Assembly: GCA_009792885.1 (NCBI GenBank)
Contig: WMCF01000018.1
Coordinates: 12,728,206 to 12,792,205 of the forward strand
Reading direction: 5' to 3'
Length of the DNA: 64,000 bases
DNA from: Eremophila alpestris peregrina
Taxonomy: Eukaryota > Chordata > Aves > Passeriformes > Alaudidae
This document shows, one piece after another, positions 1 through 12,400 of this stretch. The notes under the pieces are model-generated. The model did no database searches and was not told the origin of the DNA. It worked only from the letters and a program-made list of their open reading frames with translations. Each line of letters begins with the position of its first letter. Within the stretch, counting starts at the first letter, position 1. The translations under genes were made by a program, and so were the position numbers.

Positions 1-2540
1 TTCTGTGGGAACTGCTGCACTCGAGATGCCATGGGTGGACAGTGGGATTTAGGAACATGGGGTTAATTAGATTTGGGAAGCAGTCTGTGCCTGAGTTTAG
101 ATGTTATCCCAAATCAAGTAGAATGAGATGACAAGAGAAGAGTTAATGAGAGGGGAAGTGGTGCTCCAGCTTTGAGTGTGGAGGGGCCTTTTGTGTCCTT
201 TCTGTGGAGAAAGTCCTGGTAAAGCCTTTAAAAGCTGGCAAGAGAAAATGGTACAAAACTGGGTGAAAAGACAATAAAAGCCATTGACTTCCCAAAGTGA
301 AAGCTGCTGAAAATACTTGCAAGTTACAGTTTCTATTAGTCTGAGTTATGTGTTGATAGCTTTTTATTTAGGCAGGAAGAAAAGGTGACTGATAAAGATC
401 AGGGGCCTCCTAAACACCCGAATATCCCTGGAAGGTTATTTTCTGTGCTTATTTTCTGCTGAGGTGAAGGATGCAGGGGTTTGTGCTGCTGCTGAAATGA
501 AGGTCAGCATTGCAGCAGAGTGAAATTGGAAATTGCATTTGCCTGTCAAAAAGGCAAAAGATCAATGCAAAGGTCCAGAATTCTCTTCAAGGATGTTTTG
601 CCTGGAGGAGCATTCCAACATCCTGCTTGGAAACTGAGGGGAGGAAAACCCTGTGACCAAGTTTTCTCTGGAAAACATGTCTGACCCATGCCAGCATTCT
701 CATAATAATGAGCCATTGAAGCTTATTTATATTTATTTATTGAAGCAACCAGGACTCTAAAACATTTGTTTCATCTTTAATATAAAATCTTACATAGCAA
801 TCACAATCAAGTTCAGTGCAAAGGTATCTATTTTATACATAAACCATTAAAGAAAAATTTTAAAAAGAGAAAGAAAAAAGTATGTATAAAATGGCACTTG
901 ATAGATAACAAGTAATTTCCAGCTGGTTTTCATCCCTGGGCTTTGCACAGGCAGTAAAGCCATGGGATCACTCCAGTTTCTCCAAAGAGAGGAGGACAAG
1001 CTATAATTAAGCCTCCATGGTCTCAGCTTCACAAAGTCCAGCTGCAATGCAGAGAAAATGGGAGGAAAATGCTTTCATCAAAGAACAGTAACAGTAACTA
1101 CATTCCTAATCAAGTAGCTGAGGCCTCTCAGATGTTTTCTAGCAGGAAAAAAAAAAAAAGAGGATATTTTATAGACTTTCTAAACCAAATTACGGGTTTA
1201 GAACACATGAGGCTCTGTGCCTCTGATACTCAAATGTGCAGCATGAGCCAGAGTGTTTCAGCCAAAGATCAAGTCCTTGGTCCTCTGCAAGGGGACATCC
1301 TGAAGTGGTCAGGGGAAAGCTGCAGCACAGCTCAAGGACTTTGTCAATGACCTGAGAGCTAATTTGGCCTTGGGGGAAAAATAAATCCTGCATCTTTGGG
1401 AAGAGTGCAAGGGTGGAAGAGGCTGAGAGTGCTTTGGAGAACACTTGGACTGCAAAAGGTGACAGGCTGAAGTGTCACTGTAGGGGCAACATGAGCAGAC
1501 CCTTCAGCCTTTCCTAACAGTCTTTGCTCTGTTCATGTTTCTCCTCTTGACCCAAATGATTGGGAAAAAAGTTCCATGATTGCAGGATTTTAGGTGTGGT
1601 GGGCACATGTTCATTCTTACCTTTGAGCAGGGCATTTCATTTTCTTTCTTCTCTGGGAGTTATTTCAGATCTGACAGTCTCCACTGGGCAACGTTTCAAA
1701 TTTTTTCATGGTTTCTGTTTGAAAAACTTTTTTGTTTTTCTCTCAAATATGATCCCTGCCCTCTTCAGAGCTGGAGACCCTTCAATAGTAATTGCATTGA
1801 TCCTGCACTCTGATGGATGCTCCTGTGGCAGGCAGACTCAAAGGAAGGATCCACATAACGTTTTGATGATGATTAGTTGCTATGGTGACCTCAGTTTCAC
1901 ATCTTTTAACAGGAAAGAGGAAGAAAAGAATAAAGCCATGATTTCCCTTAAATGTTATTGATCATATCTGTGCATCAGTCCTACCTTAGCCAGCCCTCTG
2001 TGCTCTTTCTGTTCTCCATTTGGGACCTCACTGGAATTCTCCCATGATTTCCAGGCATGATTCACTGGATCTTGTCCCTGTGCCCTGAAGGTAAACTGGG
2101 ATACAGGAAGAAATTCATTATAAAATAATTATATATCAGTTCTGTCTCTGCCTTTACTGAAATGTCTTGCACAAACCTCTGGGTAACAAAGACTTTGCAG
2201 GAGCTTGTTCCTCTCCTGGTAGGACAGATACCTAAACCCAACCCCCTCTGGAAATTCCAGTCTCTCTGTCCCTTATGGGAGAAGACCTAAAAATCAGGTG
2301 AACTTATCTTCATGTGGATAAACTGCATGGAATGAGTTTGCCCCACAGGATCAGTTACTCAGATGTCCTTAGGCACCAGCTCTTATTCAAACTCTATGAC
2401 CCAGGCTTCTTAATCTTTCCTTTGATTGTTCTCTGCCCCATTTTTCTTGTTTTCACTTGATTTTGTAACGTCTCTGTGTGAACATTATGTTCACAAACCC
2501 CTTTGTCAATGCACATGGAGATCTACAGTAAATGACAAAA

Positions 2541-2826
2541 TTATAGAATCCCAGATTGGTTTGTGTTGGAAGGGACCTTCAAAGTCTTCTCAGTTCCACC
2601 CCTGCCATGGCAGGGACACCTTCCACTGTCCCAGGGTGCTCCAAGCCCTGTCCAGCCTGGCCTTGGACACTTCCAGGGATCCAGGGGCAGCCACAGCTTC
2701 TCTGGAAAACCTGTGCCAGGGCCTCCCCACTCTCACAGGAGATAATTTCTTCCCAATATCCCATTTAACCCTGCCCTCTGTCAGTTGGAATCCATTATCC
2801 CATGTCCTGTCATCTCCTGCTCTTGT
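2541..2826 (-). mobile_element. CR1 LINE 3'-end fragment
   Basis: Reads TATAGAATCCCAGATTGGTT, then the CR1 core with CCACCCCTGCCATGGCAGGG and CACTTCCAGGGATCCAGGGG. It is the reverse complement of the CR1 3' end. Confidence 0.9.
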
Positions 2827-3050
2827 ATAAATGACTTTTCATCTGTAGTTTAAAGTATTGGCCATGGGGCATGAGGCTGGAGAGACACAAACCCCTGGAA
2901 ATATCTGTGGGAAGCACCAAACACAGGGAAAGGTGTGTGAACCTCTAGGGCCATGTACTCCGTGACCTTCCCTGCCTCTTTCTACCTACAGATCCAGCTA
3001 ATTAAACTGTAAAGTCCAAGCAGCTAATCCTGGATTAATCAATCAGTTCT

Positions 3051-3220
3051 GGAATCACAGAATGGTTTCAGTTGCAAAGGACCTCAAAGCTCATCCAGTT
3101 CCTACCCCGTGCCATGGCAGAGACACCTTCCACTATCCCAGGCTGCTCCAAGCCCCATCCAGCCTGGCCTTGGACTCTTCCAGGGATCTGGGGGAAGCCA
3201 CAGCTCCTCTGGAAAACACA
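3051..3220 (-). mobile_element. CR1 LINE 3'-end fragment, truncated
   Basis: GGAATCACAGAATGGTTTCA followed by the CCATGGCAGAGACACCTTCC core, ending abruptly after the CTCCTCTGGAAAAC segment. Confidence 0.9.
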
Positions 3221-4750
3221 AAGAGCCGTAACAAAGGGGGTGGGATGGCTGGATAACGTGTGTGGGATCATGTGCGTGTGGATCATGTGTGTGCAGGCAC
3301 AGCACCAGGCACAGAGCTGACGGCTCTTCCAGGGAAGCAGCGGGCAGGGTGTGGGACCAGAGCCCGTGTGGGGAGCTCGGGGAGCTGCAGAAAAGCTGCT
3401 AAGTAGCCTGCTGCTCCTGGCTGCGGCTCTGCCAGCCGGCTGAACAGATTGCTGGAGCAGGAGAGCAGCGGGCAGCCGTGGGGAGGGCAGAGAGGAGGCT
3501 CAGCGTGGTGGATGGCACCAGAGATCGCTGGATCCTTTCATATTTAGAGATGGAATGTAAAACTTCTAATCAGTGCTGTGTAAAACAGGAAAGAAAAATA
3601 TTAAAGTCCTGCACAGCCAGCTCGTTATCCACATAGCTGGACAGCAGGATAACAAGGGGTAGATGTTTCCCTCAACCTCTCCCTGTCCCTCTCACTGCAC
3701 TTTCTGTAGGGACACAACGTGCACTAAAAACGCTGCAGGATTTGCACGTTGATCTTAATGCTGCCAAAATCCAGAAACCTTTTGGAGAATTACCTTTGTG
3801 GGGCAGCCCTCCAACCCACAAGGCTGAGATGAGAACAACAGGACCACGGGAGAAGTGTGGGCAAGGCAATTCAGGAGCAAACAGAAGCCTTGGAAGCCTT
3901 TCACCCCCTCCCGCCCCGCCACTAATAAGGGACAAACGCTGGAACAAAAGGGTTAAATGCGACTTGTGCTCAGATAAACAAAGCCACGGGAGGCCGGGCA
4001 GGTGGAGAGCAGCCAGCACAGATTTGGCACCAGGGAGGAGGTCTAAAAGGCTCTGAGGCTCATCGTGCACAGGCTGGTTTCTTGGCATCACCTTCCCCGT
4101 GCCTGTCTACTTTAAATCAAGAGCAATTGCTGTCACTGAGTTTCTCATCACTTGCTGCATAGCGAGGGGTGAATGATGAGTTCTGGGCCTCGGTAAATAA
4201 AAATCAAAGAGGAAAGTCTGATAAATGTGCAAGGAAAGGGCAGGAAAGGTCTGGGGTTCTGCCACCAGCTCTATGGGGAGCCATTGGCAAGTCCTTGGAT
4301 TTTTTTTCCTCCCCTCTTTTACTTCTTCATGCAGAAAACAGAAATAAGGAGTATTTTCTGTGCTTGACTTTTAGAATTGGTAACTCAGCATTCTGATAGA
4401 TCTTCTCTAGGATCTCTAAGCATTGCTGGAAATAACAACTAATTAACAACGTCAATTAAAGCGTTAATTGTGGATTTGCTTCCCAAAGAGTGGCATTTAC
4501 TCAAGTCTGGTCAAGCAGCAAATCACACAGCCTGTCAATACACTGCATAAACCATCCTGTGTCAAGGATAGCAGCAGCTTCCTCAGGAGTTTATTGACTG
4601 ATAACAGCAATTATTGATTTAATAACTGCTGTTCCAAGGCACTGTTTAGTGTCTGCTGTCGTGTCCATATTTCCATAGTTTAACTACATGTGAGAAGCAG
4701 AGATGTCATTCAAATAGGTCATAAAATAATGATATTTAAGATGTTGTTAT

Positions 4751-5060
4751 CATAGAATAATAGAATTATAAATGGTTTGGTTTGGGAAAGATCTTAAAGC
4801 TCATCCAGTGCTACCCCCTGCCATGGGCAGGGACACCTTCCACTATCCCAGGGTGTTCCTAGCCCAATCCAACCTGGCCTTGGACACTTCCAGGGATCCA
4901 GGGGCTGCCACAGCTTCTCTGGGCACCCTGTGCCAAGGTCTCTCCACCCTCAGAGTACAGAATTTCTTCCCAATACCCAACCTAAACCTGCCCACTTTCA
5001 GTTTAAAGCTTTTCCTCCTTCTCCTGTCACTACATGCTCTTCTCAAAAGTCCCTTGGAAA
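4751..5060 (-). mobile_element. CR1 LINE 3'-end fragment
   Basis: CATAGAATAATAGAATTATA start, then GGTTTGGGAAAGATCTTAAA and the GGGCAGGGACACCTTCCACT core. It ends near AAAAGTCCCTTGG. Confidence 0.92.
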
Positions 5061-5703
5061 CGTAACCCTTGAATGAAACCCCTGAAAAATGTGTTCCCAG
5101 AGAAAATGTAGATGAAAATAATATTTTATTTATTCTTCATTCCTGAGAGAGCAAAGCATTTCATTAGGCCATTGCATAATCTTATCAGTTGTGTTTCTCT
5201 TCTTCATCAGTGAAGTCAAACACAAAATTTCTCACTGTTTGTGTCCTAAGAGCAGGAAAACAAGGAGGCTTGTGGGAAAGCCCATGCAGGGAGGGGTCCT
5301 GTAGTTCTGTCCACTCCACCACTGACAGCAGAGGAAATTTGCTCTGAGAGTCTTAAAGGCACTGAGGTGAAAATATAACCCGGAAAAACAATGCTTTGAG
5401 GTAACATTCTGAAAAATGAGAGTGACTCTGCTGTGTCTGGGATTCCTTACAGCCCTTTAAACGCAAGGCCAGGTCGTGTCACTCTCTGTGTAAACATGTG
5501 AAATGTTGTGCAAAAAACAAATCCATCTGAACTCCATTTCCTTCCCAGATTTGTGAGGAAACAGCACCAATGCCAGGGATTTTTGTCAAGTAAATGTCCA
5601 TCTTTTGCTGCAGGATACAGGAACTTGCACTGTCTGAGGGCAGCAGCAGCAGTGAGCAGGAATTCAAAGGCATATGGTGGCTGTGTGTTCCCTCATGTTC
5701 TTT

Positions 5704-6112
5704 TGTATAGATATAAATATATCTGTTTGTTTATGTATTTGATATATAAATATATCTGTTTATATATATATATAATATATATATTTATATATAAATATAT
5801 AAAATATAAAAATGCATAAAATATCTTAAAATATAAATATACAAAAATAAAATACAAAACAAAAATATATAGCTACAAAAACATATAAATAGATTGTATA
5901 TAATATATAATATATGTCGTATATAATCCATAATCTATAATATAGAAATACATGTTATATATATTGTGTGTATATATACAGACATATTTTATATATTTAT
6001 ATAACACATATATTTAAATACCTACATAGGTATTTAAATACAGGTAGGTATTTAAATATAAATATAAATATATTTATAAATATAAATATATGTAGGTATT
6101 TAAAATACATCC
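5704..6112. repeat. AT-rich microsatellite block (TATA/ATAAATAT type)
   Basis: About 400 bases almost free of C and G, made of imperfect TATATA and AAATATAAATAT units, with a repeated TAGGTATTTAAATA motif near 6025-6100. Likely unstable and able to form cruciforms. No coding sense. Confidence 0.9.
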
Positions 6113-7437
6113 ATACACCCACAAATATAATTGCGTATGTGTTCATTTCATCCCAACACTCAGTAGATGAACTTTGACTTTTTGTTGTAACTCAGGGCAT
6201 GATGTTCAATGTAAATCTAATTAACTTCCCTGGTATCTTAACTTATTAGTGAAAATTGAGTTGATGAATCAAGCCTAAAAGCCTGTATGGACAAATGTTG
6301 TACTGGAACTTTCTTCAGTACATTAATTAGGACTCAGATACAGAAATATACATTAATAAAAGGCTTGTTTGCTCCTACAAATCAGAAAATTGATGTTGTT
6401 AGAAAAGTAAACCCTTCATAATGTCCAAACACAGTGAAATGTAATAATAATAATTTCAGTGTGTATACAAAAATATTTTTATAACACAAACCTATTCATT
6501 AGTATGGATTTCTGTAACAGGAGCCTGCATTAGTATGTTTTAACTGTTATTGCAGATGTCATGAAATTAAAAATGAACTAAAATTTAATATTTTAACATC
6601 AATGAGGCTAACTGCTATCTATATTTGGAAGGAAATAATGATAGTTTTTTTATTTCATGCTTTTTAGATTGTAGGGAAAAAAAATAGCTGCATTCAAAAC
6701 ATTTAAATTTAGGAGAAATGTCTTTTTCTGAGCCATCACTGTAATATGCAGGATGCCAGGAACACCAGGCATCAATCTGCTTAGTACTGGCCTGCTCTTT
6801 CTCCAGCAAAAGTTCTGCACAGTTTTAAGGTCAAATTACTCTACAAATGATAAACTAAAACCGGATTTTATTCAGTCAAAGTGGTTTTTGGGAGTTTTTC
6901 TTGGAGCTTTTTCTACCCTGCTGGAGTGGGTCAGTGTGAGGCACAGGCTGAGTTAGGTGACCTCACTTGGGTGAGGGGCAGGTTCCATCACAGCTGCTGG
7001 TTTGAGTGGCAGATGCTGTGAAAAACACCATGAAAGAAGTGACAAAGGAGTGGTGGTGGTTTGTTCTTTGATCCTCTGGTTGCCTGATAAACCCACAGAT
7101 AAAAATTCCCACACCACAACCTCACATCCGTGTTCTGAGTTCAGACTTCAGCAGCACATCCTGATTTTAGCTACAAATCCCTGAAACTGAGCTGTGTCAC
7201 TGCTAATAAACCTGGGGTTTGGTGGATTTAGGAGGCAAAAAAGGTCTCTCCAAACCATTCTGCAGAGCCATCCCTGATATTCTTCCAGGAATGTGGGGCA
7301 AGGCCACAGCTGCAGCTCCCAGTTCAGCCCCGTGCAGCAGCTGAGCCACCTTGGCTGGAAAATGTTTGCTCAGAGCTGTGGGGACTGCTCTTCAGAGTTT
7401 AGAGAGTTCCCCAATATCTGCAAATACTCGGGAATTA
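6113..7437. other. Intronic sequence, no feature recognised
   Basis: AT-rich unique-looking DNA. I see no exon, RNA gene or repeat family that I can name. Confidence 0.5.
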
Positions 7438-7652
7438 GAGTCACAGAATATCCTGAGCTGGAAGGGACCCACAAGATCATCCAGTGCAGCTCCTGGCCCT
7501 GCACAAAATCCCGCCCTGTGCATCCCTGGGTGCAGTGTCCAATCGCTCCTGGAGCTCTGGCAGCCTTGGGAATGTGCCCATTCCCTGGGGAGCCTGTTCA
7601 GTGCCCCACCACCCTCTGGGGGAAGAACCTTTCCCTAAAAGCCAGGCTGAAT
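7438..7652 (-). mobile_element. CR1 LINE 3'-end fragment (different subfamily)
   Basis: GAGTCACAGAATATCCTGAG, GAAGGGACCCACAAGATCAT and CTGGGGAGCCTGTTCAGTGC mark a CR1 subfamily distinct from the copies at 2.5-5 kb. Confidence 0.88.
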
Positions 7653-7779
7653 TCTTCCTGTGGAGTCCTGGAAGCAGCTGGCGTTGGGCAGGGAAGGATG
7701 GAGACCACGGGTTGCTCTCACTTCCAGCATCAACCCTCCACATTCCCAGTGGGTTGGATGAGTAGGATTTGATGCCTTG

Positions 7780-8240
7780 GGCAGGCTGAGCTGGAGCAGA
7801 GACTGGGCAGAGCCAGAGAATAAAGCAGAGATTTATTGAAAGGCCTTTAAGGACACACCTTGGGCAGGACAAGAGCCTGGCCAGGGCTGCACCCAAGGGG
7901 GACCCAAAATGGGCACAAAATGGACCCAAAATGGGCACAAAATGGACAAATGGTCACAAGGTCTCACACTTTGATCAGTTTTGGTCCATTTGCATATTGG
8001 GTTTTAATTGTCCAATTACAGTATCAGGTTTTGAACTTATATCCTCCTTGCTCTCTCCCCTCAGCCCTCCACTGTTTATGCCTTTTTGGAGTCTGAAACT
8101 TGTACCTGTTGTCCTTGGTGTGCAGCAGGGAAAGGATTTGTTTTGTCTACCTACCCTGTGAAGAGAACTTAGTAACACTTAATGTCAGGCTCAGAACTGC
8201 GCACCTGAGCAGCACAGCATCTGGAAAGTCTGAAAGCTAA
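7780..8240 (-). mobile_element. Passerine-type endogenous retrovirus LTR (probably solo)
   Basis: I recognise this sequence from passerine LTRs: AGAGATTTATTGAAAGGCCT (minus-strand AATAAA at 7837-7832), a short GACCCAAAATGGGCACAAAA tandem, CATTTGCATATTGGG, and GCACCTGAGCAGCACAGCAT at the far end. There are no gag, pol or env reading frames beside it. The ends are approximate. The family name should be checked against a repeat library. Confidence 0.75.
7899..7950. repeat. Short tandem motif inside the LTR
   Basis: GACCCAAAATGGGCACAAAAT-type unit of about 20 bases, repeated about two and a half times. Confidence 0.85.
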
Positions 8241-9408
8241 AACTGAAGGCATCAGATTGATGTTTAATAATCCATCCAAAGTCACAACACAGCCTTGCCT
8301 GATGCTTCAGATGAGTCTTCTATACTCCCACCCTCATTTTCACATTAAACCCTCTTTTTTCTGTCTTAAAAGGTATAAAAGCACATCTGATCTACTTGAG
8401 AGGAGACACAGATATCAAGGAATTTTAAATTATTATGTCAATTATAAAATAACAAATCCCCACACTTTATGCTGTGCTGAAAAGCCTCCTGTTATTATTT
8501 CATTTCTTTAGGTGCTTCCTCCTTTCCCATAGGATCAAAACCAACCTTTGCTTGGATTTTACCTTTTAGCAAAACCCTTCTCATACAATTTGGTGAAGGT
8601 TTTTCCAATCCCTAATTAACATTTGACCGCCAGGGTTAAAAGGGGAAGCACAACCTGAAGCCCTGTGGCTGCTCCAGAGGATGCAGAGACTAAAGTGATG
8701 TGCACATTTAACCTGCTGTGGTGGCCAGGGAAGTGCTGGGAAGGTTTTTTCCCTGGATTCTGGGCCAGGGTCAGAGCGATTTGCAGCAGCTGCTCTGTGC
8801 ATGGTGCAGCAGCTCCACTCCCTGGCTCACGGCAGCTCCTCCTCCTGCATCCATCCTCAGCTGAATCCACCCAGCATTCGGCAAAGTCGGGTTTTAGCCC
8901 AATTCGGATTAAACATCGAGCACAGGGGGCTGGGGGAATGGTTTGGCATCGTTCCAACAATTTATTTTGGAAGAACAAAAGAAAGGGAAAAGGAGATTTC
9001 TGATTTAAACCCAAATTTTTATCATTTCCCTCTGTGGTAGTTGTGTTTTAGGGTATTAAGCAAGGATGGGTTTGGTCACAGTGTTCTGGAAATGTGTGTC
9101 TTTCTTACTTCAGAACATTCCCCTAAAAATAATTTTTTTAAAAATCCACACAAAAGCTCCTAAATCCATTTTTTATATTCTTCCTGGAGTCTGATGAAAC
9201 CTCATGATAACCAGATATTTAACAACATCAACCATCTTCTGCAAACCCTTTTCCATTCGTAAATACTCAGGGCTAATACAGAAATAAGGATTTAAACTTC
9301 TCTGGGCTCTGCTACATCCACTCCTCTTATGGGAGTCAAACTTTTATCAAATTTAAATTGCAACCTGTTATCGTTATGGATTAATTATTTGCACTCTTCT
9401 GATTTCAG

Positions 9409-9444
9409 GTTGGGAAGTGGATAATTTGGGGCAAACCCATGCAG
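9409..9444 (+). CDS. ADCYAP1R1: ADCYAP1R1 alternative ectodomain micro-exon (the 21-nt exon of mammals, here 36 nt)
   Basis: The exon is preceded by GATTTCAG and followed by GTAAGA. Read from phase 1 it gives (x)[11 protein letters not shown] plus one base. This aligns with the mammalian VW-x-T-E-T-I-G segment (W, E, acidic, aliphatic, G). It ends in phase 1, exactly what the next exon needs. In mammals this exon is 21 nt and is skipped in short-ectodomain isoforms. Here the only GT donor in reach is 15 nt further downstream, adding five residues. Assignment rests on phase, splice sites and a short match, so it is less certain than the membrane exons. Confidence 0.65.
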
Positions 9445-12400
9445 GTAAGAGCCAGTTGTGTTGCCTACATCCCCAGTACTTCTGTTCCCAAAATTTGTGT
9501 GCACGTGATAATTTCAGATTATTAAAAAGTTGTCTGTGTATCAACCATTATGACAATTATTCATATTGTCATAATATAAATAATAAATATAATATAAATC
9601 ATATTGTCATAATATAAATAATACTTGGACATAAAGTGAAATGAAAAATCTCATAAGTCTCTATAAATCAGTGTGATTTTACCTGAAGCCACAAAATTAA
9701 ACTATCTTGTTCAAACCAATTAGTCACTGCTCCTTGTCAGTGATGGATGGAAATATTTTTTCATTGATTCTCTGAAAATGGTCATATTTAAATACCTGAG
9801 GATAATAAATGTAAATTCCTATAGAAACAATATTTGACTTGTATATTTTTATAATAAACTTTGCCCCTGTTTATTACATGAGTTTTCAGTTCTAAATTTA
9901 GAGGTTCAGCTTTGATTTCAACTCTCAAGTAAAGCTGTATTTACTTTCTGAGAAGACAGCACCAAGTATTTATTGCCTTTGGGCCTGATCTAAACAAATA
10001 AAAATCAATTGCACTCCATTCACTGATTCCCACAGAGACCAGTTTGGGTTCTAATAGAAAACACAATCAAAACGATTTCATACCCAATTTCCACTTTCCT
10101 AGGTGATTATGACCTGCTGGAAAGCACAGCCCAGTCCCTCCTAGGTAAGAAACAGAATCATGGAAATTTTTATCTCTCTCTTTGTTTATCTCTGTTAAAA
10201 AGGAAGCTCTCAGCTTTTTATTTTTTTTTTCCTGCAATTTGGTATAATTTTCTAGTAATTTCTAATAGTTATGACATTTTCTGTTCTGTTACTTTTATTA
10301 TTATTATTAAAAATTATTCCTCCTCTATTAAGCCTTGCAATCTAAGAAGTGTGCTGCTGTAAATGATATCCACCTGCTTAACAGTGATTACTGAATGGTG
10401 TTAAAGGAAGTCAGCACCATGATTCAGTGCCTTTTTTTCCCCCATGGAAAACCAGGGATGAATGTGCAAGAGTGATTTAACAAAATTTGGCAAGTAATGC
10501 AATGTTCCTAAATGAATGCTGTGATTAAGGAGATAGATTCTGCTGCATGGATGGCAAACAGATTCTCTAAAATAAGGTTAAAAACAAGGTTATGAGATGC
10601 TAAGTTGCTCTTAGAATGCAAAGCAGCACAACTTTAATAGCGAAAAGCAAACCCAAAACTTGGAAATTTCCATCAGCTTTGGTCAAGGTGCAACTGAAAC
10701 TCCAAAAAAGTGTGATCATTTGATAAACAGAGGCTGTTCCTCTGTGCTGGAGAGGAAGAAGTGCAGCAGCAACCCATCCCTAATTTTTTAGGGAAGCCAC
10801 TGAGCTTTGGGAAGAATTATGGTGCTTCTCAAGTGCCCCACAGGGGCTGTCCCACCTCAGGCAGCTTTGTAGGTAAATGAGTGTCAGGAGATTCTTCCTC
10901 TTCTGCCCCCAACTCTTCATTCCCAGTACGGTTTTAAAGCCTAAGGGTGTCAGTGAAACCATTTAAGAGCTGGTTCTTATTTAAGATCAGGCAAAAAATT
11001 ACAGTATTTAAGCCAATATTTGCTTAAAATTAAGGTTGTAACCCAGGATTGGGATGATTAATAGACAGGGGAATGTGAGAAGCTCTGAATTCACCAGCTG
11101 AGGCCAACATGGGCATCTGGAGATGGAAAAGAGCACACTGCCATGAAGACAGGGGTGGGAGAGAGATTCCCAGTCCACATCCCTTTGTTTTCTGCAGACC
11201 CTTCCCACAAAGTCACTCCAAGATCAGAGCCTGGGCTTGGAAATAAATGAGTGGGATGTGTCTTATCTGCCTATAGGAGAAAAATCCATGTCTGTCCATG
11301 GATGGATAATGGCTGTCTGAGGATCCTGACTGGCTTCCAGCACCTAGACCAAAAAATTAATGATAGCCTGGTGTTTTCTGCCTCAGATAATTAAAAATGC
11401 ATTAAAAATAACATCAAGGGCCTGATTTTAAGCACTGGACTTCCCCTTTAGGCACATGGAGTGGAGATATCTTCCTCAAAGCTGCACTCCTGAGATGCCT
11501 TGGTGAAAGAAATGGACATTTAGCTGGCCCCTGGTTTAGGAACCTGCTTGAGAATGAGGTTTTTGGTGGCCTGGAGACACTGAGTGTACTGATTACATAT
11601 CTTTCCTCTCTGGTGACTGTAGCAGTAGCCATCCATAGGTGCCTGTTTTGATGGATTTAATGACTGGATCATTAAAGATGTCATTCAATTTCCAGAATTA
11701 AATCTATGGACAGGCAGGCAAAGAGTGCTTCCAGCAGAACTGTGGGATTTTCTTTGCACCAGGGGGAGGAAGGGGATGTCCTGGGGTTGTTCTTCCTCGG
11801 GATGTCACATTCCCAGCTGTCCTTGGCACAGGGGACATCAGCAGGAATTGCACAGAGGATGGCTGGTCTGAACCTTTCCCTCATTATTACGATGCCTGCG
11901 GCTTCGATGAGAACGAAACGGAGTCTGATAACCAGGTGGGAATTAATCTCATCATTAAAAACAAACCAAGGGGGTAGGGGGGAAACAGCAGGCTGCTTTC
12001 TGTCCAGCCTCTGGTCATGTTCTGATTTGGCAGTGATTAGAATGAACACTGGGTATAAAACTGTGAGAAGTGAGGTCTGACTCCTCCCTGGGCCTGTATT
12101 GAATATTTATAGATGAGCTTTTAGTGTTGATATAGCTTGGAACTTCTAGGACCACAGGCTGACCCTCAGTTCTACCCCTGTTGATAAAGAATCTCTTAGC
12201 CAAGTGTTTTGGGTTTTTTTTTTAACAGATACTTATATATAAAAAATAATACAGATAGACTTTGCTAGCTCAGTGATAAATAACCTCATGGTATTCAGAC
12301 CCAGCCAGAGAGCAGAGCTTGATGTACAGTGAGCCCTCAGAGGCAATGAGGCTGTCCAAGACACAAATCCTGCCTCTGGCTCCCCCCTGCCCTCTGGCAG

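Larger units (their letters stand above)
1..9408 (+). other. Intronic or 5' flanking DNA upstream of the first ADCYAP1R1 exon seen
   Basis: I found no coding exon here. I looked for the conserved ectodomain segments encoding the W-D-N-I-T-C-W and C-P-E-L-F-R regions and did not see them. The stretch holds four CR1 fragments, an AT-rich microsatellite and one LTR, all listed separately. Because the first exon found is internal to the gene, most of this should be intron. Confidence 0.6.

Noticed and set aside
2426..2830. 134-codon plus-strand open frame
   Set aside because: Most of it is translated reverse-orientation CR1 sequence.
3672..4091. 139-codon minus-strand frame
   Set aside because: No recognisable domain or exon signals; GC-richer intron gives chance open frames.
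5508..6177. Open frames rich in Tyr and Ile
   Set aside because: They are translations of the AT microsatellite.
7293..7938. Overlapping open frames of about 150 codons on both strands
   Set aside because: They cover a CR1 fragment and an LTR edge with no conserved domain.
8616..9014. Open frames of 112-132 codons on both strands
   Set aside because: No homology recognised, no splice or promoter context, and located in intron; likely chance.
1..9400. Search for the missing first ectodomain exons of PAC1
   Set aside because: No segment matched the conserved Cys/Trp patterns with splice sites, so I did not call any.
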